Translations under genes and position numbers: made by a program
Shown here: positions 51,080 through 62,846 of the stretch, piece after piece
Numbering within the stretch: position 1 is the stretch's first letter
Layout: each line of letters opens with the position of its first letter
Origin: Undaria pinnatifida
Taxonomy: Eukaryota; Sar; Phaeophyceae; Laminariales; Alariaceae
Reading direction: 5' to 3'
NCBI GenBank assembly: GCA_012845835.1
Contig: JABAKD010000022.1
Coordinates: forward strand, 4,909,444 to 4,973,443
DNA: 64,000 nucleotides
The notes under the pieces: generated by a model
The model's database searches: none
What the model saw: the letters and a program-made list of their open reading frames with translations, nothing else
What the model was told of the DNA's origin: nothing

Positions 51080-51440
51080 ATGGGGTGCTCTCCTTAGATG
51101 GATAGTCTAGAGGTTCGACATGGAACCATGCCATGGTTGGGGTGAAACCAAGTGATATGAGATGTCACGGTCACATCAAGGCCATCATAGATAGGCAAGA
51201 ATGTAAGTGACGATGGTCCAGGCAGGACATCCCCCATCGTCTGTCACTGCTGCTCTGCTGCTGTGCTCTGCCTTGCCTTGTTCGGTCTGTCTATTAGCGT
51301 CCTTTTTGGGAGCAATGATGTAAGCCTGCGCGCCTAGACAGCGAGCCTTGGAGAGATGAATAAAGACAATGAAGTCATGAGGAGAACGCGTCCCAACACC
51401 GACACCCTTCACCCCCCTCGGAGCACCTCTTGATAATATG
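51080..51440. repeat. Dispersed repeat family F, copy 1
   Basis: This block of about 350 bp is roughly 90 percent alike to 55648-56012. It includes ACCATGCCATGGTTGGGGT and CAGGACATCCCCCATCG, and ends near CACCCCCCTCGG. It is non-coding. Confidence 0.7.
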
Positions 51441-51863
51441 GCGTCGTCGGCCTGGGCCGCCAACCTTGGGCTTGTGTGGCCTCCTCCGGCTCTCCAATCT
51501 CATCTCCCCAAAAGACAAGCTTCGGGTTTGATTTTGTTGTTCAGGTAGTTTCATGGTGCCTCTTCTTTGCCTTAACGTTTCGGTTTGTCCCACGTTCGAC
51601 CAGCACGTATATTTGTGGGTTTGTGTCGATGTGCTTCTCCGGCCTTTCAGCCGCTGGTTTAGCTCGCTACATTTTCGAAACCAGGCCGAGAGTTTGTGAC
51701 AATTCCGTCTTCCTGTTCCCGTCGCCTTAGCCTCCCCCGTTTTCGTAACTTGACCGCAAAACGTGCCGTGTTTTCGTCTTCCCTCGTCGGTTGAGCTTAC
51801 CCTTGTTCCGCAGTCCGAGAAACCGCTGTGTTTTTTTTTTGTTGGCCTTTCCCCTGCTTTCTG
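51441..51863. other. Non-coding, T-rich
   Basis: I see no gene. Short frames on both strands lack domains. Confidence 0.35.
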
Positions 51864-52222
51864 CACTACGTACGAAATAGGTGCATATTTGGGCGTCGTA
51901 TATGTCTCCAAACCCGCTGCGGTGTATCCGTCTTGGCTCTTCTTCTGCTTTCAGCTCTCGCACGCCATAGGTGCTTATTGAGTCGTCGTATTTATTTCCT
52001 TACCGCTATGATATTTACTCCTATATGTCTTAGCCCTTCCTCGGCGTTTGCACTACGTACGTCATAGATAGGTGCTTATTGAGGCGTCGTGTTTGTCCTC
52101 TTATTGCCGTGGTGTATATGCCCTGGCTCTTCCACCGTTTTCGGTACGCCGTAGGTGCTTGTTGAGGCATGTTGTTTGCCTTGTTTCCGTCATATCGCTC
52201 TGCACAAGTCCTCTCTTCTCGG
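51864..52222. repeat. Degenerate tandem repeat, four units of about 90-98 bp
   Basis: Each unit has TACGTACG..ATAGGTGC(T/A)TATTGAG-like words, a GTCGTGTTTGTC-like part and a CTGGCTCTTC-like end. Similarity falls from unit to unit. Confidence 0.5.
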
Positions 52223-52589
52223 TTGGACACACATGTGCTTTCGCAGGTGTTTTTCACGAATTTTTATCGCTTTGCTTCTGATGAGAATGGCTCTGCAGTA
52301 CGCCACATTTTCAGAGTTTAACGTACTCAACTTTTTGCTCGTATTTTCGGGTCCGAAGTTTGTTCACGACCCCCCCTCTAGGCTTCCTTATATTATAGTA
52401 TCAACCCCCGAAACCATGGTAGCTTCGCTTGATGATCCCCATTAGCCTGCACCTTGCTTGTACGCTGTGCATTCGCCCCGCTAGCCTTTTTAGAGTTTTA
52501 CGTCATTCGTCTAAACACTTCCTCCCCTAGCGGGGTGGTAGGTGTTGACACCTTCCATCCCGGGTATTTGTCGTTTCCTCGTCTAACCC
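52223..52589. other. Non-coding
   Basis: No gene or repeat recognised. Confidence 0.35.
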
Positions 52590-53290
52590 CCCGCCTTGCC
52601 GATGGCCCGCGGGAGGTTTTTCGCATGACTTCTCCCTGTGTTAGCGCCTGTGTTCCCCTCCATATCGACGAGGGCTCGCCTCGCCATAGTACCTTTTCTG
52701 TGGTTGGTTTGTCCTAGAGCCTTTCCTGCCCCCCCCGCCACACCGGCGGCATGCGGCAGGTTTTTTATGGGAGGCTATTGCCTTGCTGTAGGGTCTGCTT
52801 TTCTTTTTACTGCTTTTCTTCGCGTGTTCCTGGCTCCATAGCCAGACGGTTAGAGGTGTGGGAGTGGGGTTTGAGGAGCCGCATCTTCGACTCATGCTCT
52901 AGTTCGTAGAACCGGAGTTTCCCCGAATCTCCCATATTTCTGCATATGCGGCTCATCAGATCTCCCATATTTCTGCATATGAGGCTCATCAGGGTGGGCT
53001 AGTGTTAAGATACGGCCTCGAAAGGCCTGTAGGTATCCGAATTTGAGATCATTTGGATGGGTTTTGTATGATTAGGTTGGCGGTTTATATTCGGGGAATT
53101 TAGGAATTAGATCGGAGGCACGCGCCTCCGATCTCAGAAGCTATCCCGGGCTCTGGTGGAAACGAATAAAGCTATATCTCTACGAAGGAACGAAAGTGAG
53201 TACTCTCCGAGGACCTGCTCAATTGGCAGACCTGCAGGGGGCACTCTGTGTCCCCCACCTTTACTTTAACAATTTGACCCCCCCTCTGCC
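52590..53290 (-). repeat. Dispersed repeat family E, minus copy
   Basis: This is the reverse complement of about 29264-29960, including CCCATATTTCTGCATATG (twice) and GGAGGCACGCGCCTCCGATC. The outer end (GCAGACCTGCAGGGGGCAC) is shared exactly with the start of the plus copy. Confidence 0.65.
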
Positions 53291-55647
53291 CGGCATATGG
53301 CATCAGCCCGCGGCATCGTAACAGTTTCATCTGATTCTTTCTCAGCCGAGATATAGTCTGCACTATGCGCTTGCTCCTTTGCAGCACTTCTGGGTCCTCT
53401 GTTATGTTATGACCCCTTTTTTGCCGTTCTCACGGTATAATTAGGTGGAAAATTCGTGTTAGTGTTGGTTTTTCTTATCTTGGCTTTTCTTCCTCCTGCA
53501 TTGTGTGCCGGATGGGAACGTATACCTTCCCCCCTCTGCAATGTGTGCACGTTCAGAACGTATACCAGTTTTTCTTAATTTTTTCGGCATCCCTGCCCCT
53601 ACGGGCCAACGGTACCGACCTCCATTCTGGCTTTTGCAGCCATCAGGTCTTGTTCCTCTTTTGGCAGTCTTTTCTTGCTTTTTTTCGGCATACCCTGCCC
53701 CTAGGGTTTAACGACACCGGCCTTCGTCGTGGCTTTGCAGCCCGTCCTGACTGTGCGGTCCACAGGCCGTCCCCTCTTGGCCCCCGATTTTCTTCTGCCT
53801 TTTAGGCGTACCTATCGCATGGGTCCTACGTTTTGACCTCAGGATAGCTTCGCAGCCCATAGAGGTCGTTAATGGTCGACCCCCCCCTTCATGTTATTTT
53901 TTCCGGCGAGCTCGCTTCAGGAAGAATAACTCCGCTACGTACCTAGCGTTGCTCGTTTCCTTCAAGCTAGACTTTCAAGGTCCACCTCCTTTTTCAGGCT
54001 GACGTACGTCGCCATGACACGACTTGCCTACTTTCTGTTTTTCCGTGATTTTCCTCGGGTTATCTTTTTAGGGCTGCTCCACTTTAGTGACCTCGTGTTC
54101 CCGACGTGAATTGCCTAGGTACGGCTTTCTTCTTGTTGTCTTCTCTGTTCCTTACCCTCCTTCTGGAGCTAGACACTCCCGGCGCTGCTTCGAGCTGAAC
54201 GAGTACCTTCTTGTTGGCCCCATTTTTGTTTTGCTGTGGTTTACTAGTTCCCTGCTACGTTTGCTGGCAATGTTCCCGTTATTAGTTAGCCTCTCTCAAG
54301 GTGTCATTGTGACGACTCTCTTGTGGCTTCCGATGGTATCTTCCGCCTTTCTGTGTTGACTTTTTAGTTTCGTCCTTGTTTGCGTATCACTTTGGTCAGG
54401 TGACCTCACCACGTATCTCTTATCGTTTTCCTGGTACTGTACCCAGATAGCTTATAAGAGTACCCTGCTGTCGCCCTCCGATTCAGCTTCCGGGTGTACC
54501 CCACGCCTTCAGTACCACCATTTCGGTGTTGTCTGTGCCATTGTTTTGGTATTGTATTGACTTTTTTTTAGTTGCTGCGACATGTTTTGGTAGCCTCGTT
54601 TTGCATTTCTTTCTACAGTTTGATCGTCTAACATTACGGCCCCTGCTTCCACTACACCTCAGCGTACTGGCTCCTGATAGTTTTTCCTTTCGACCAATGG
54701 TCCCACGTTAGCTTTCCAGGTCCAACCTTGCGGACCCTGACATTATTTTAGGCAGTGCTGTCTGTTTGCTCTTGTTTCAGGCTTCTGCGTGTCGACCATA
54801 GGCCCGCCGGTTGCCTATTTCTTCGCGTTTCGTTTGTTTCTCTTTCACCGTCCAACCGATGGCCCCACGCCAGCCTTCCATGTCCAACGTAGCGGATCCT
54901 GAAATTCTTTTGGGCGGTGTTCCTCGCTTTCTCTCTTGTCTTTCGACAAACGGCCCGACCGACCGCCCCTTCGGCACCGCGTTTCGGGCCCTAAATCTTC
55001 CTGGTCTTCACAGCGTAACACGTGTTCCTTTCCTCCCTTCTGATATTGTTTGCGCGTCTTTGTATTTCTCTTGTTTCCCTTCGCATCCTTGCGCTCAGTG
55101 GCCTCGTCCTTGAGTCGTTCTACGGTAGCCCCCCCCAATCTTTCTTTAACGAAATCGTCGGTTTTGAAAACAGCTCCCGGTTCGTGTCTCCTGAAACACG
55201 GCGCTCCTTGCCACCCCGGAGTAATCAATCGATAGTCCTTTTAGCAAACAAGAAAGTAAACGAATGTATAGTTTTTATAGCATCCTTCCTCGTGTCTCGG
55301 GAGCAGACATAATAAATCGGTCATGAAAGAAAATAGCTGGTTTTGGGGGGGAGCTATCGTAGAATCAGTCCCTTCTTCGTGTTTCGTAGGCCGATTGCTA
55401 CTGGTATATCGTAGGTGCATACCCTTTCTCGATCTCTCACGGTTGTGAGCTCCATCACCGGGTTGTGCATCTTGCAATGCGGCATTTTAGCCTCACTTTG
55501 ACGAGGCGTGGGGGAATTTATGGCCTCATTTTCGTTTGTTTCGAATAGCCGCATCTTCGATCCCCTATTTAACTGTAGGATGTTTTGTTGAAATCCTTTG
55601 ATTGCCATATGATCTGCATGTACGACATTCAGGGTGGCCTAATGTTA
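53291..55647. other. Non-coding, T/C-rich, low-level internal repetition
   Basis: I see no gene. Two loosely similar blocks (CGGCAT..CCTGCCCCTA at about 53585 and 53690; CC..ATGG(T/C)CCCACG at about 54700 and 54860) suggest an old tandem array. Frames drift and carry no domain. Confidence 0.35.
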
Positions 55648-56012
55648 TGGAGTGTGCTCTCCGTAGATGGATAGTCTTTAGGTTCGACCTGGAACCATGC
55701 CATGGTTGGGGTTAAACCAGGTGATATGAGATGTCACGGTCACATCAAAAGGCCATCATAGATGGGCAAGAATGTAAGTGACGATGGTCCAGGCAGGACA
55801 TCCCCCATCGTCTGTCACTGCTGCTCTGCTGCTCTGCTCTGCCATGCCTTGTTCTGTCTGTCTATTAGCGTTTTTTTTGGGAGCTATGATGTAAGCCTAC
55901 ACGCCTGGACAGCGAGCCTTGGACAGCTGAGTAACGACAACGAAAACATGAGGAGAACGCTTCCCAACACCGACACCCCGCACCCCCCTCGGGGCACCTT
56001 TTGACAGTAGTT
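55648..56012. repeat. Dispersed repeat family F, copy 2
   Basis: This is collinear with 51080-51440 in the same orientation and includes the same CCATGCCATGG and CACCCCCCTCGG ends. Confidence 0.7.
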
Positions 56013-57225
56013 CTATAATAAAAGCTCTTGTTTTTTCTATGGAAGTAATAACTAAGCACCAATTCGATGCGGCTGGCCGGTAAGGCTTCCGTGCCTGCTG
56101 ACGGGCCTTTCAAAGTGTTGTTGCCTGGCGGGCCTGCTGTTGGGGTTTTCGTTTCTTTTTGGGCTATAGTGTTGATATAGTCTGCAAATGTTTCATCAGC
56201 TGCTGCCGTTTGTTTTTTCCCCAGCAACCACTGCTGCGCACAACGTCGTCTGCAGATTTCGTGTCGTACTTTTTTAGGTGCTTAATTTTCACCTCTATCT
56301 ATACCACAGCGCCGTCGCCGAAGCTTCCAACGCAACCGCCAGCCCCCCCTCGCCGCCGCAACCGCTGCTGCTGATGCTGTTGGTGTCTACTACGTATGCT
56401 TCTAAAACTAAAAAAACGGATGTCCGTGGTCGTACAATTTTTTTATTTAATGCTCGAAATTTCACATTACATGTATGTCCTGCATGCAGACAGATGAGAT
56501 GTCTGTGGATTCTCCGAGAACATTTTACCATACCTGGGAGTATGTTTCTGATGTTTTTTTGCTGTTTATTGACACACGACATGTATGAAAATATGTGGAA
56601 GTGTGGTGAGCTTAAGCTTTGTTTTGCCCCATCCGCCGGAAGATAAAAAACAAAAAAAAAGTTGTTTTTTCGTGTACATGTCCCGCAAACGCAGCCAAAC
56701 GCGAAAGAATTTGGCACCTCTTTGAGTCCGACGGGAGAATTTGCCTATATTTGTATTAACAACAAACACTCGAGAGTGCTTGCTAAATCGTTTTGATTGT
56801 TTTAGTTCCACACAGCTATACCAGGTGTGCACGATTGGCATCACTGAGGCTGCTTCCAAACTCGCGCCACCGCCACCGCCGTCGCCGCTGCTCCTGCTGT
56901 ACTGACTGCTGTTGTTGTACTGCTGCTGTTGTTGAGAGCGGCGTTTTTCACATGTACATTTAGAGAGTTTTGGCTTTATTTCGAGAGTTTTGGGTTGTTA
57001 ACTGCTGTCTGTGTTTTCGCACGCACACGCGATGCTGCTGCCTCCATCGTATATACCGCCATTCATTACTGATAAACCGAAACCAGCTCCCGAGCCGATG
57101 AACATTCTATTTTGCACTTTTTGTTCTACGCTTTTCCTAATGAATCGTATTGTTATTAGATAAGAAACATCAGCCTTGAGTCACGCCGCCTCCGAAGGGG
57201 AACCTCGTATTTTATAAAAACAGTT
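56013..57225. other. Non-coding
   Basis: I see no convincing gene. Simple CTGCTG/GCCGCC runs occur at about 56325-56390 and 56870-56940. A short coding-like frame on the minus strand lacks domains. Confidence 0.35.
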
Positions 57226-57505
57226 TAAGGACGTCAGCCATGAGTTCGACGAATTTCGGGTCAATACTCATATTTGCAAGCTGCGTTGTTGGTACTTGTA
57301 ATATACTATGCGGGTGAGTTTGTTCATAATGGGAGGGGTCATATTGTTTCGTGAAAAAAAAACATATATACGCATACGAGTATCTATACATATTTTATAA
57401 AAAATATTTCATGGACGTCAGCCGTGAGTTCGACGAATTTCAGGTCAATTGCAAGCTGCGTTGTTGGTACTTGTACTTGTAATATACTATATGGGTGAGT
57501 TTTTA
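57226..57505. repeat. Direct duplication, about 184-bp period
   Basis: GTCAGCC(A/G)TGAGTTCGACG and GCAAGCTGCGTTGTTGG recur at about 57233 and 57417, about 90 percent alike, within AT-rich DNA. Confidence 0.65.
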
Positions 57506-57919
57506 TTAGGAGGGGTCCTATTTCTTGTTCACTATAATGGTAAGTGTTGGTATTTTTACTTTGGGTGGGGAATTTGAGCTAGATCTAACATCACATCTAT
57601 TTTATAAATGTATTACTGTAGTTTCCACTATACTTCTCTATCATATGTATGGTAGGCGGTTTATTTTGTTTTTTCTCCCCCCTGTCTTTATTATCGGGAG
57701 GAGTACGAATACAGAATATTATTAGTTATCTTATACAAGTATGTTACTCTTAATACAGCATTCGAGAATGAAAGTCGGCTACTCCCCCAAATATATATAT
57801 ATATGATAATAACAACTCTGTGGGACACCAAATCAATTGATACGCTGTCAATCTAGCATTTTATAAATATATAAATATATAAAACCATTCCTTCAATATC
57901 GAGTCATTCCTTGGTGTCA
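57506..57919. other. Non-coding, AT-rich
   Basis: Only short AT-repeat runs (57790-57805) are seen. Confidence 0.4.
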
Positions 57920-58165
57920 TGGACTTTGGTCAGGAGTTTTTTTTCTCGGCCTAAGTATGCGATTCGCGGAACTGGAATTCTCGGTCGAATATGGCTTGGT
58001 TCAAGCGCCGCCTTCGGGGGGCGGCTCCAACGCCCCTTGCCCTGCCGTGTCCGTTCCGCACATCGACGTGAACGCGGACGGGTGCCGAGCGAGACGAGCG
58101 AGTGTCGAGGAGGAATTTTGGAAAAATTGTTGAATCTTAATGGCTGCAACGCCTGAATGATTTAC
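57920..58165 (-). repeat. Dispersed repeat family D, inverted copy
   Basis: This is the reverse complement of the conserved block in 20950-21285, with GGGGCGGCTCCAACGCCCC. It has no coding capacity. Confidence 0.6.
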
Positions 58166-58463
58166 AAAATTGGCATCATTTCCAAACGGTACGTGATAAT
58201 GTTTGGAATTTTGCAGTGGCATACTCTCGAGCGTTAGTTTCTTTGCTTTACTTTTTTACTAGTTCGTTTGGTTTCTTGCTCGGCATTTTATTGCTTTTGT
58301 TTCTGCTCGTTTTGCCAGCTGGAAATTCAATTTTTTAGTGTGGGTTCACCTAAAACGTGACACAAGTTACCGACGATATCCAACAACTTCGCGACACAAG
58401 TTACCGACCGCAAAACGTTTCGTGACAAAATAACTCCCAAACCATGGAATCATGACATTTTCA
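58166..58463. other. Non-coding
   Basis: No gene seen. GCGACACAAGTTACCGAC-like words occur twice near 58360-58420. Confidence 0.35.
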
Positions 58464-59398
58464 TGTAACAGAACCTCGAGACAAAACCGAGCAGGTAGAG
58501 CCGTCTCTTCGGCCTTTCGCCCTAGCTTTAGCACGGCCGTTGACACTCCAGGCAGCCTCTGCTGTAGGCATGAACGAGTGCGGTTGATTCGCAGCGAACT
58601 ATCCCGCTGTGCTCGCTTCTATGTGGCCATTGTCCACGCCATTTGATGTCACCTTCCTTCTGTTTTGAGCTCGTCGTCGTGCCGTCCAGGTACGAGGAAA
58701 CCCTTACGTACTGGGTGAGAACAGCAGTATGTACGACGAGCATGAACGCCAACTGACGACATTGGCAATCACACAACATCAGGTGCAGCAGCAGTAGCCG
58801 AAGGCGAAACTTCTAGCACATACTGCAGCAACTAGTAGCAACCAGAACCACAGCAGATAGCTCAAAGTGCAGTACGAGTGCAGTTGGCAAGTTTAGTCGT
58901 ACACGAATCACTCTGTCCAATATATAACAGAATCTCGAGACAAAACCAAGCAGGTAGAAGAGCCGTCTCTTCGGCCTTTCGCCCTGGCTTTAGCACGGCC
59001 GCTGACACTCCAGGCAGCTTCTGCTGTAGGCATGAACGAGTGCGGTTGATTCGCAGCGAACTATCCCGCTGTGCTCGCTTCTATGTGGCCATTGTTCATG
59101 CCATTTCATGTCACCTCCCTTCTGTTTTGAGCTCGTCGTCGTGCCGTCAAGGTACGAGGAAACCCGTACGTACTGGGTGAGAACAGCAGTATGTACGACG
59201 AGCATGAACGCCAACTGACAACATTGGCAAACACACAACATCAGGTGCAGCAGCAGTAGCCGAAGGGCGAAACTTCTAGCACATACTGCAGCAACTAGTA
59301 GCAACCAGAACCACAGCAGATAGCTCAAAGTGCAGTACGAGTGCCGTTGGCAAGTTTAGTCGTACACGCATCACTCTGTCCAATATATAACAACTGTT
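58464..59398. repeat. Tandem duplication, two copies of about 460 bp
   Basis: Both copies begin near TAACAGAA(C/T)CTCGAGACAAAACC and end near TCTGTCCAATATATAAC. They are about 97 percent alike by eye. Open frames on both strands are duplicated with the DNA and carry no domain. Confidence 0.85.
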
Positions 59399-59814
59399 TT
59401 ATGTTCTTATTGAAAGAGAAAAAAAATACTCCTATTACATTTCCTGTAAGAATGATACGTCGTACGAGCGGACGTTCTGATTCTGGTGTTTTGCTGCCGT
59501 GAGACCATGGAGCACACCGCATGTTTTACCCAAACAAGAGCCAACAAGAGGCAGCGCACAGGGGCCCCCAACACAGAGACACGTGACAACCACAGCCAGC
59601 TGTCGATCGCGTAATTCGCCGGTAGCCCGTGCTTCGGTGGGTGTATCGGAAGTCGTTCGTAGTACTGCTATAGATCGTCGAAAAACCACGTGGCATCGTT
59701 CTGGTGGCAGACTCGCCAGTAGACCCCCCAAAATTTATTTACCTTTTCTTTTTCTTGGCCCCATGCACCCATTTTCTTTCCTTTCTCTTCATGTTGTTTG
59801 TTTCTTTTTGCCAA
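59399..59814. other. Non-coding
   Basis: No gene or repeat recognised. Confidence 0.35.
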
Positions 59815-60150
59815 TTGATTTGCGTCATGTTGTGCGTATGCGTAGTGATAGATACCACGTGTAATATATGCGTGGTAGTCTTTCTTGGGTGGCAAGCGGT
59901 ATAGTCGGTTTTTCCAGGCGCGAGAAATGAGACGTATGCACCAGCATGGACCTGCACATCGTAGACTGACTCCCGATTTCATTTTTATATGTTTTTGGTG
60001 GAGGCATGAATTGCGTCAGCTGTGATTCATGCGTGTACCACCTTTGGTTTGTGTTTTTCCCCTAGGGTATTCCTCAGCTCCAGAGTGACTAGAGCCTGTC
60101 CTGTGACCACGGACTTGATTATGCGAGTTAATGTGAGAACGACAACAACA
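59815..60150 (-). repeat. Dispersed repeat family B, longest minus copy
   Basis: This is the reverse complement of 47110-47460 over its whole length. It is followed by an imperfect CAA run (60140-60160). Confidence 0.65.
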
Positions 60151-60639
60151 ACAACAACGGAAATATTGCCTGTTTCTTGACCTTTCAGCTGCTTCCTGCA
60201 AATTTGGTTTTTCTGCCAACACGATTTTGAACCTTTTCGCGATTTTTCTTCCTTTTTGTCTAGTAAGTTGAACCTCCTACCATTTGCCGCTAATTTGCCG
60301 CCTGTGAATTAGTTGCGGAACGGTCCAGCTTTAGCTTTTCTTTGATTCGCACCATTTGTTTTGTACTTGACGAAGCTTCATCGGCTGAGATCTGGGCTTG
60401 GCTCATCAGCTCGACACCGCCCAGCACCCCATCGCAGCGCTATAGCTTACAGCAACGAAGCGCCGTGCAGTGCCCTGCGATGCCCTGCGGCTCAGCTCAG
60501 CAGCGCACCGCTAGCTCAGCAGAGCGAAGCGCTATGCTTTGCCGTGCTCTGCCGTCGCGGTCGTTCGTTATTCATGATATCTAAAACTCCGCGTACGCTG
60601 ATATTTAGGTATTTGGCTCTTTATTCTATACATATCGCG
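60151..60639. other. Non-coding
   Basis: No gene seen. The part from 60415 to 60560 is dense in overlapping AGCGC/CAGCG words. Confidence 0.35.
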
Positions 60640-60845
60640 TCAACCATCGTAATATCATACAATATGGGGGAGGGAATGTAATCTCTATGCAAAGATCCTG
60701 TTTTGTTTCAATCAATTGTCAGCCGGCCGCCCAGGTGGTCTATTAATAATAGTGGTTTTACCCTCGAATACTACCAACGTTTGGTTGTCCTTGAGTTCGA
60801 CACCCACCACGATGAGATTTGACTTTATTTGCAAAAATGCAAAAA
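60640..60845 (+). repeat. tRNA-derived SINE-like repeat, family S2 copy 2
   Basis: This matches the reverse complement of 17444-17645, including upstream CTCTATGCAAAGATCCTG and the TTTGACTTTATTTGC tail. Its boxes are worn (GAGTTCGACACCC). It ends about 80 bp from the recombinase stop of the YR element to its right. Confidence 0.6.
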
Positions 60846-60922
60846 ACCCATGCCCCGCTCCTTCCCTTGCGGGGCTATAACAAAACTCTCACACCATATG
60901 GGCAGCCTGAAAACGACGACCC

Positions 60923-62277
60923 CTACTTCGCTAGGGCCGCAGATACCGAATCGGCGCCTTCCCCAGCCGCCCGTACGTAAGTCATGAACGCACGGGACTT
61001 CCATCTGCCTGCGCGTTGTATCTGCAGCTCCGGGATCCCTTGCCCGGCCAACTGGGTTGCCCCCCCGATCCTTCCTGAGTGCAAAGCATACTGGGCTGGA
61101 TCTCGACCGCTACTTCCAACCATCAGCCTCAACGTTGCTACCGCTTCCGTACGGGTAAGGACATTCCAACCCGAAGGCGTGCGCCTGACGGTGAGCGGGG
61201 CCTCCCCTGGGAGTTGGGGGTGTACGTTTCGAAGCTCCTGCAGGGCTTCGAAGGCTCCTGCCAACCTTCCTGCGTCCAACGCCACCCCTGCGGCCCTTGT
61301 TCGGGTGATCGTGCACCCCTCGCGCTTCTGGTCGCTTTTCGACGCCCGAAACCGCACCTGCACTGCATTCGCGCGCGCGCGATTCTCAAACGAGAGTCGC
61401 TCTTTTCCGGAGAGAAAGGTTAGGGAATTTCGTGTCAAACAGAACTTGGGGTGAACTTTTTCCGTCCGCGTACGCCCACAACTCCGACGCTCTACACAGC
61501 GAAAAATAGGACAACGTCAGACCCAGCCAACATGGCAACCCCTTTGTCAACGGTAGTTGTCACTACTCGCCGCCCTTGCGACAAAATCAACCAAGTCAAA
61601 GGTAACCGGACGGTCGATTTCTTCGGTGTCATGCCGTGCGCCCTGTCAATCCCTTTTCCTACGGCTACGATCGTACAATGCGAGGTGGGCAGTTCCCATC
61701 CTGTGCACATATTGTGGTAGTATTTGATCGCGGCCAAATACCCCCTGACAGTCGACTGCTGATTGTTATGCACGAACACCGGGACGCCATGAATTCCAAC
61801 ACTTCTTCTAGAACCTGATCGGTGTCCCCGAGTTCGTGCAGCCAGGGCCCCTTCCCCTGCAACCTCCTTTCCTCCACCCAGATCTTCCACATTTCCCCAG
61901 TAGTTTTTCTGGGTACTTTCCGCCACGGATCCCCGCGCCAGGGTCTCCACCAACCGTACTACCTCTTGCTTGTTCCCTGCTTCTGCTCGTGCAGCACGGA
62001 AGGGAAACGAGAGGGTGGGATTTTTTTTTCTTTTTTTTTCTCGAGGGAGGGGGTCCCGAGGCGTGTCACCGCGGAGGGGGTCACGCGCCGTCCGTACCGT
62101 TTGTATGAGGTTCCATAACAGTTCGTCGTGACTAGCATCGACGCATTCTGATCCAAGCACGACATTGAAAATCTCTACCCCGTGCTTTCCAATCGCTCGC
62201 TCCGACCAATCGTCCGAGTTTGTGTGTTCCTTGACTTTTTTATTTTTTTTTTTCTGCCTACCATGTTGCGGGGTCAC
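60923..62277 (-). pseudogene. Tyrosine recombinase of the second YR element
   Basis: The frame 62277-61492 holds the core-binding part, including VRGYLAAIKYYHNMC. The frame 61438-60923 holds the catalytic part: an H-x-x-R box in LHSGRIGGAT, Trp in GRWKSRAF and Tyr in TYVRA. Between them a one-base change near 61485, at a T-run, restores CRASELW, which carries the first catalytic Arg. With that single correction the recombinase would be complete. The TAG stop is at 60923. Confidence 0.75.
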
Positions 62278-62293
62278 CGCGATATCCCATCTG

Positions 62294-62822
62294 CTAGAGT
62301 GTTATGGACGCCGGGGATATGCCTAGCGAGGTGGCACCACCGCCCCTTGATTTCAAGGCGGCCGAGCATTCGCATGAGATAGGCCCGCGCACTTTTCCCC
62401 GGCCCCGCCGCACCGAGAGACCCACGACACTGCCGCCGTGTTGTCGCCGCGCATCAGAACCGGGTCCCCGTCGCGCTCGGGCGTGTCCCCTACTAATTCG
62501 AGCGTCACCCAGGCCGTCACGACCATCCCGAGCAATTTCGTTGAGCTCGGCTTTTCGTTTAGGTTCGGCTGTCAGTTCTGTGGGTAAATCATAACGCCAG
62601 TACACCTTTTTCTCCACGCAGTACCCCCCCAACCGCTTCAAAACTGGCGTCCGATAAGTAGTGTCTTTTAGGGCGACGTTTCGTGGTCGAGTAACAAGGC
62701 GCGCTGAGAGCTTCTCCGACTTGTAGGAGCTCGTGCTCTATCGCCCACCTCCAGAAGTGAAGGTCTGCGTGACACTCTCTACCAAGGTCACGATACCGTT
62801 CTGACGCCTTTGGTCCTGCCAT
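62294..62822 (-). pseudogene. RNase H part of the second YR element
   Basis: Two overlapping minus-strand frames cover LSDASFEAVGG (near 62655), LGMVVTAWV (near 62525) and LMRGDNTAAVSWV (near 62450), the RNase H landmarks. At least one frame change lies near 62580. Confidence 0.65.
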
Positions 62823-62846
62823 GGAGGCCCGTCAGGCGTAAAAACC

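Noticed and set aside
51476-55300. A family of Phe/Leu/Cys-rich membrane proteins on the plus strand
   Set aside because: The frames follow from T/C-rich DNA, drift between repeat units and have no conserved start or domain.
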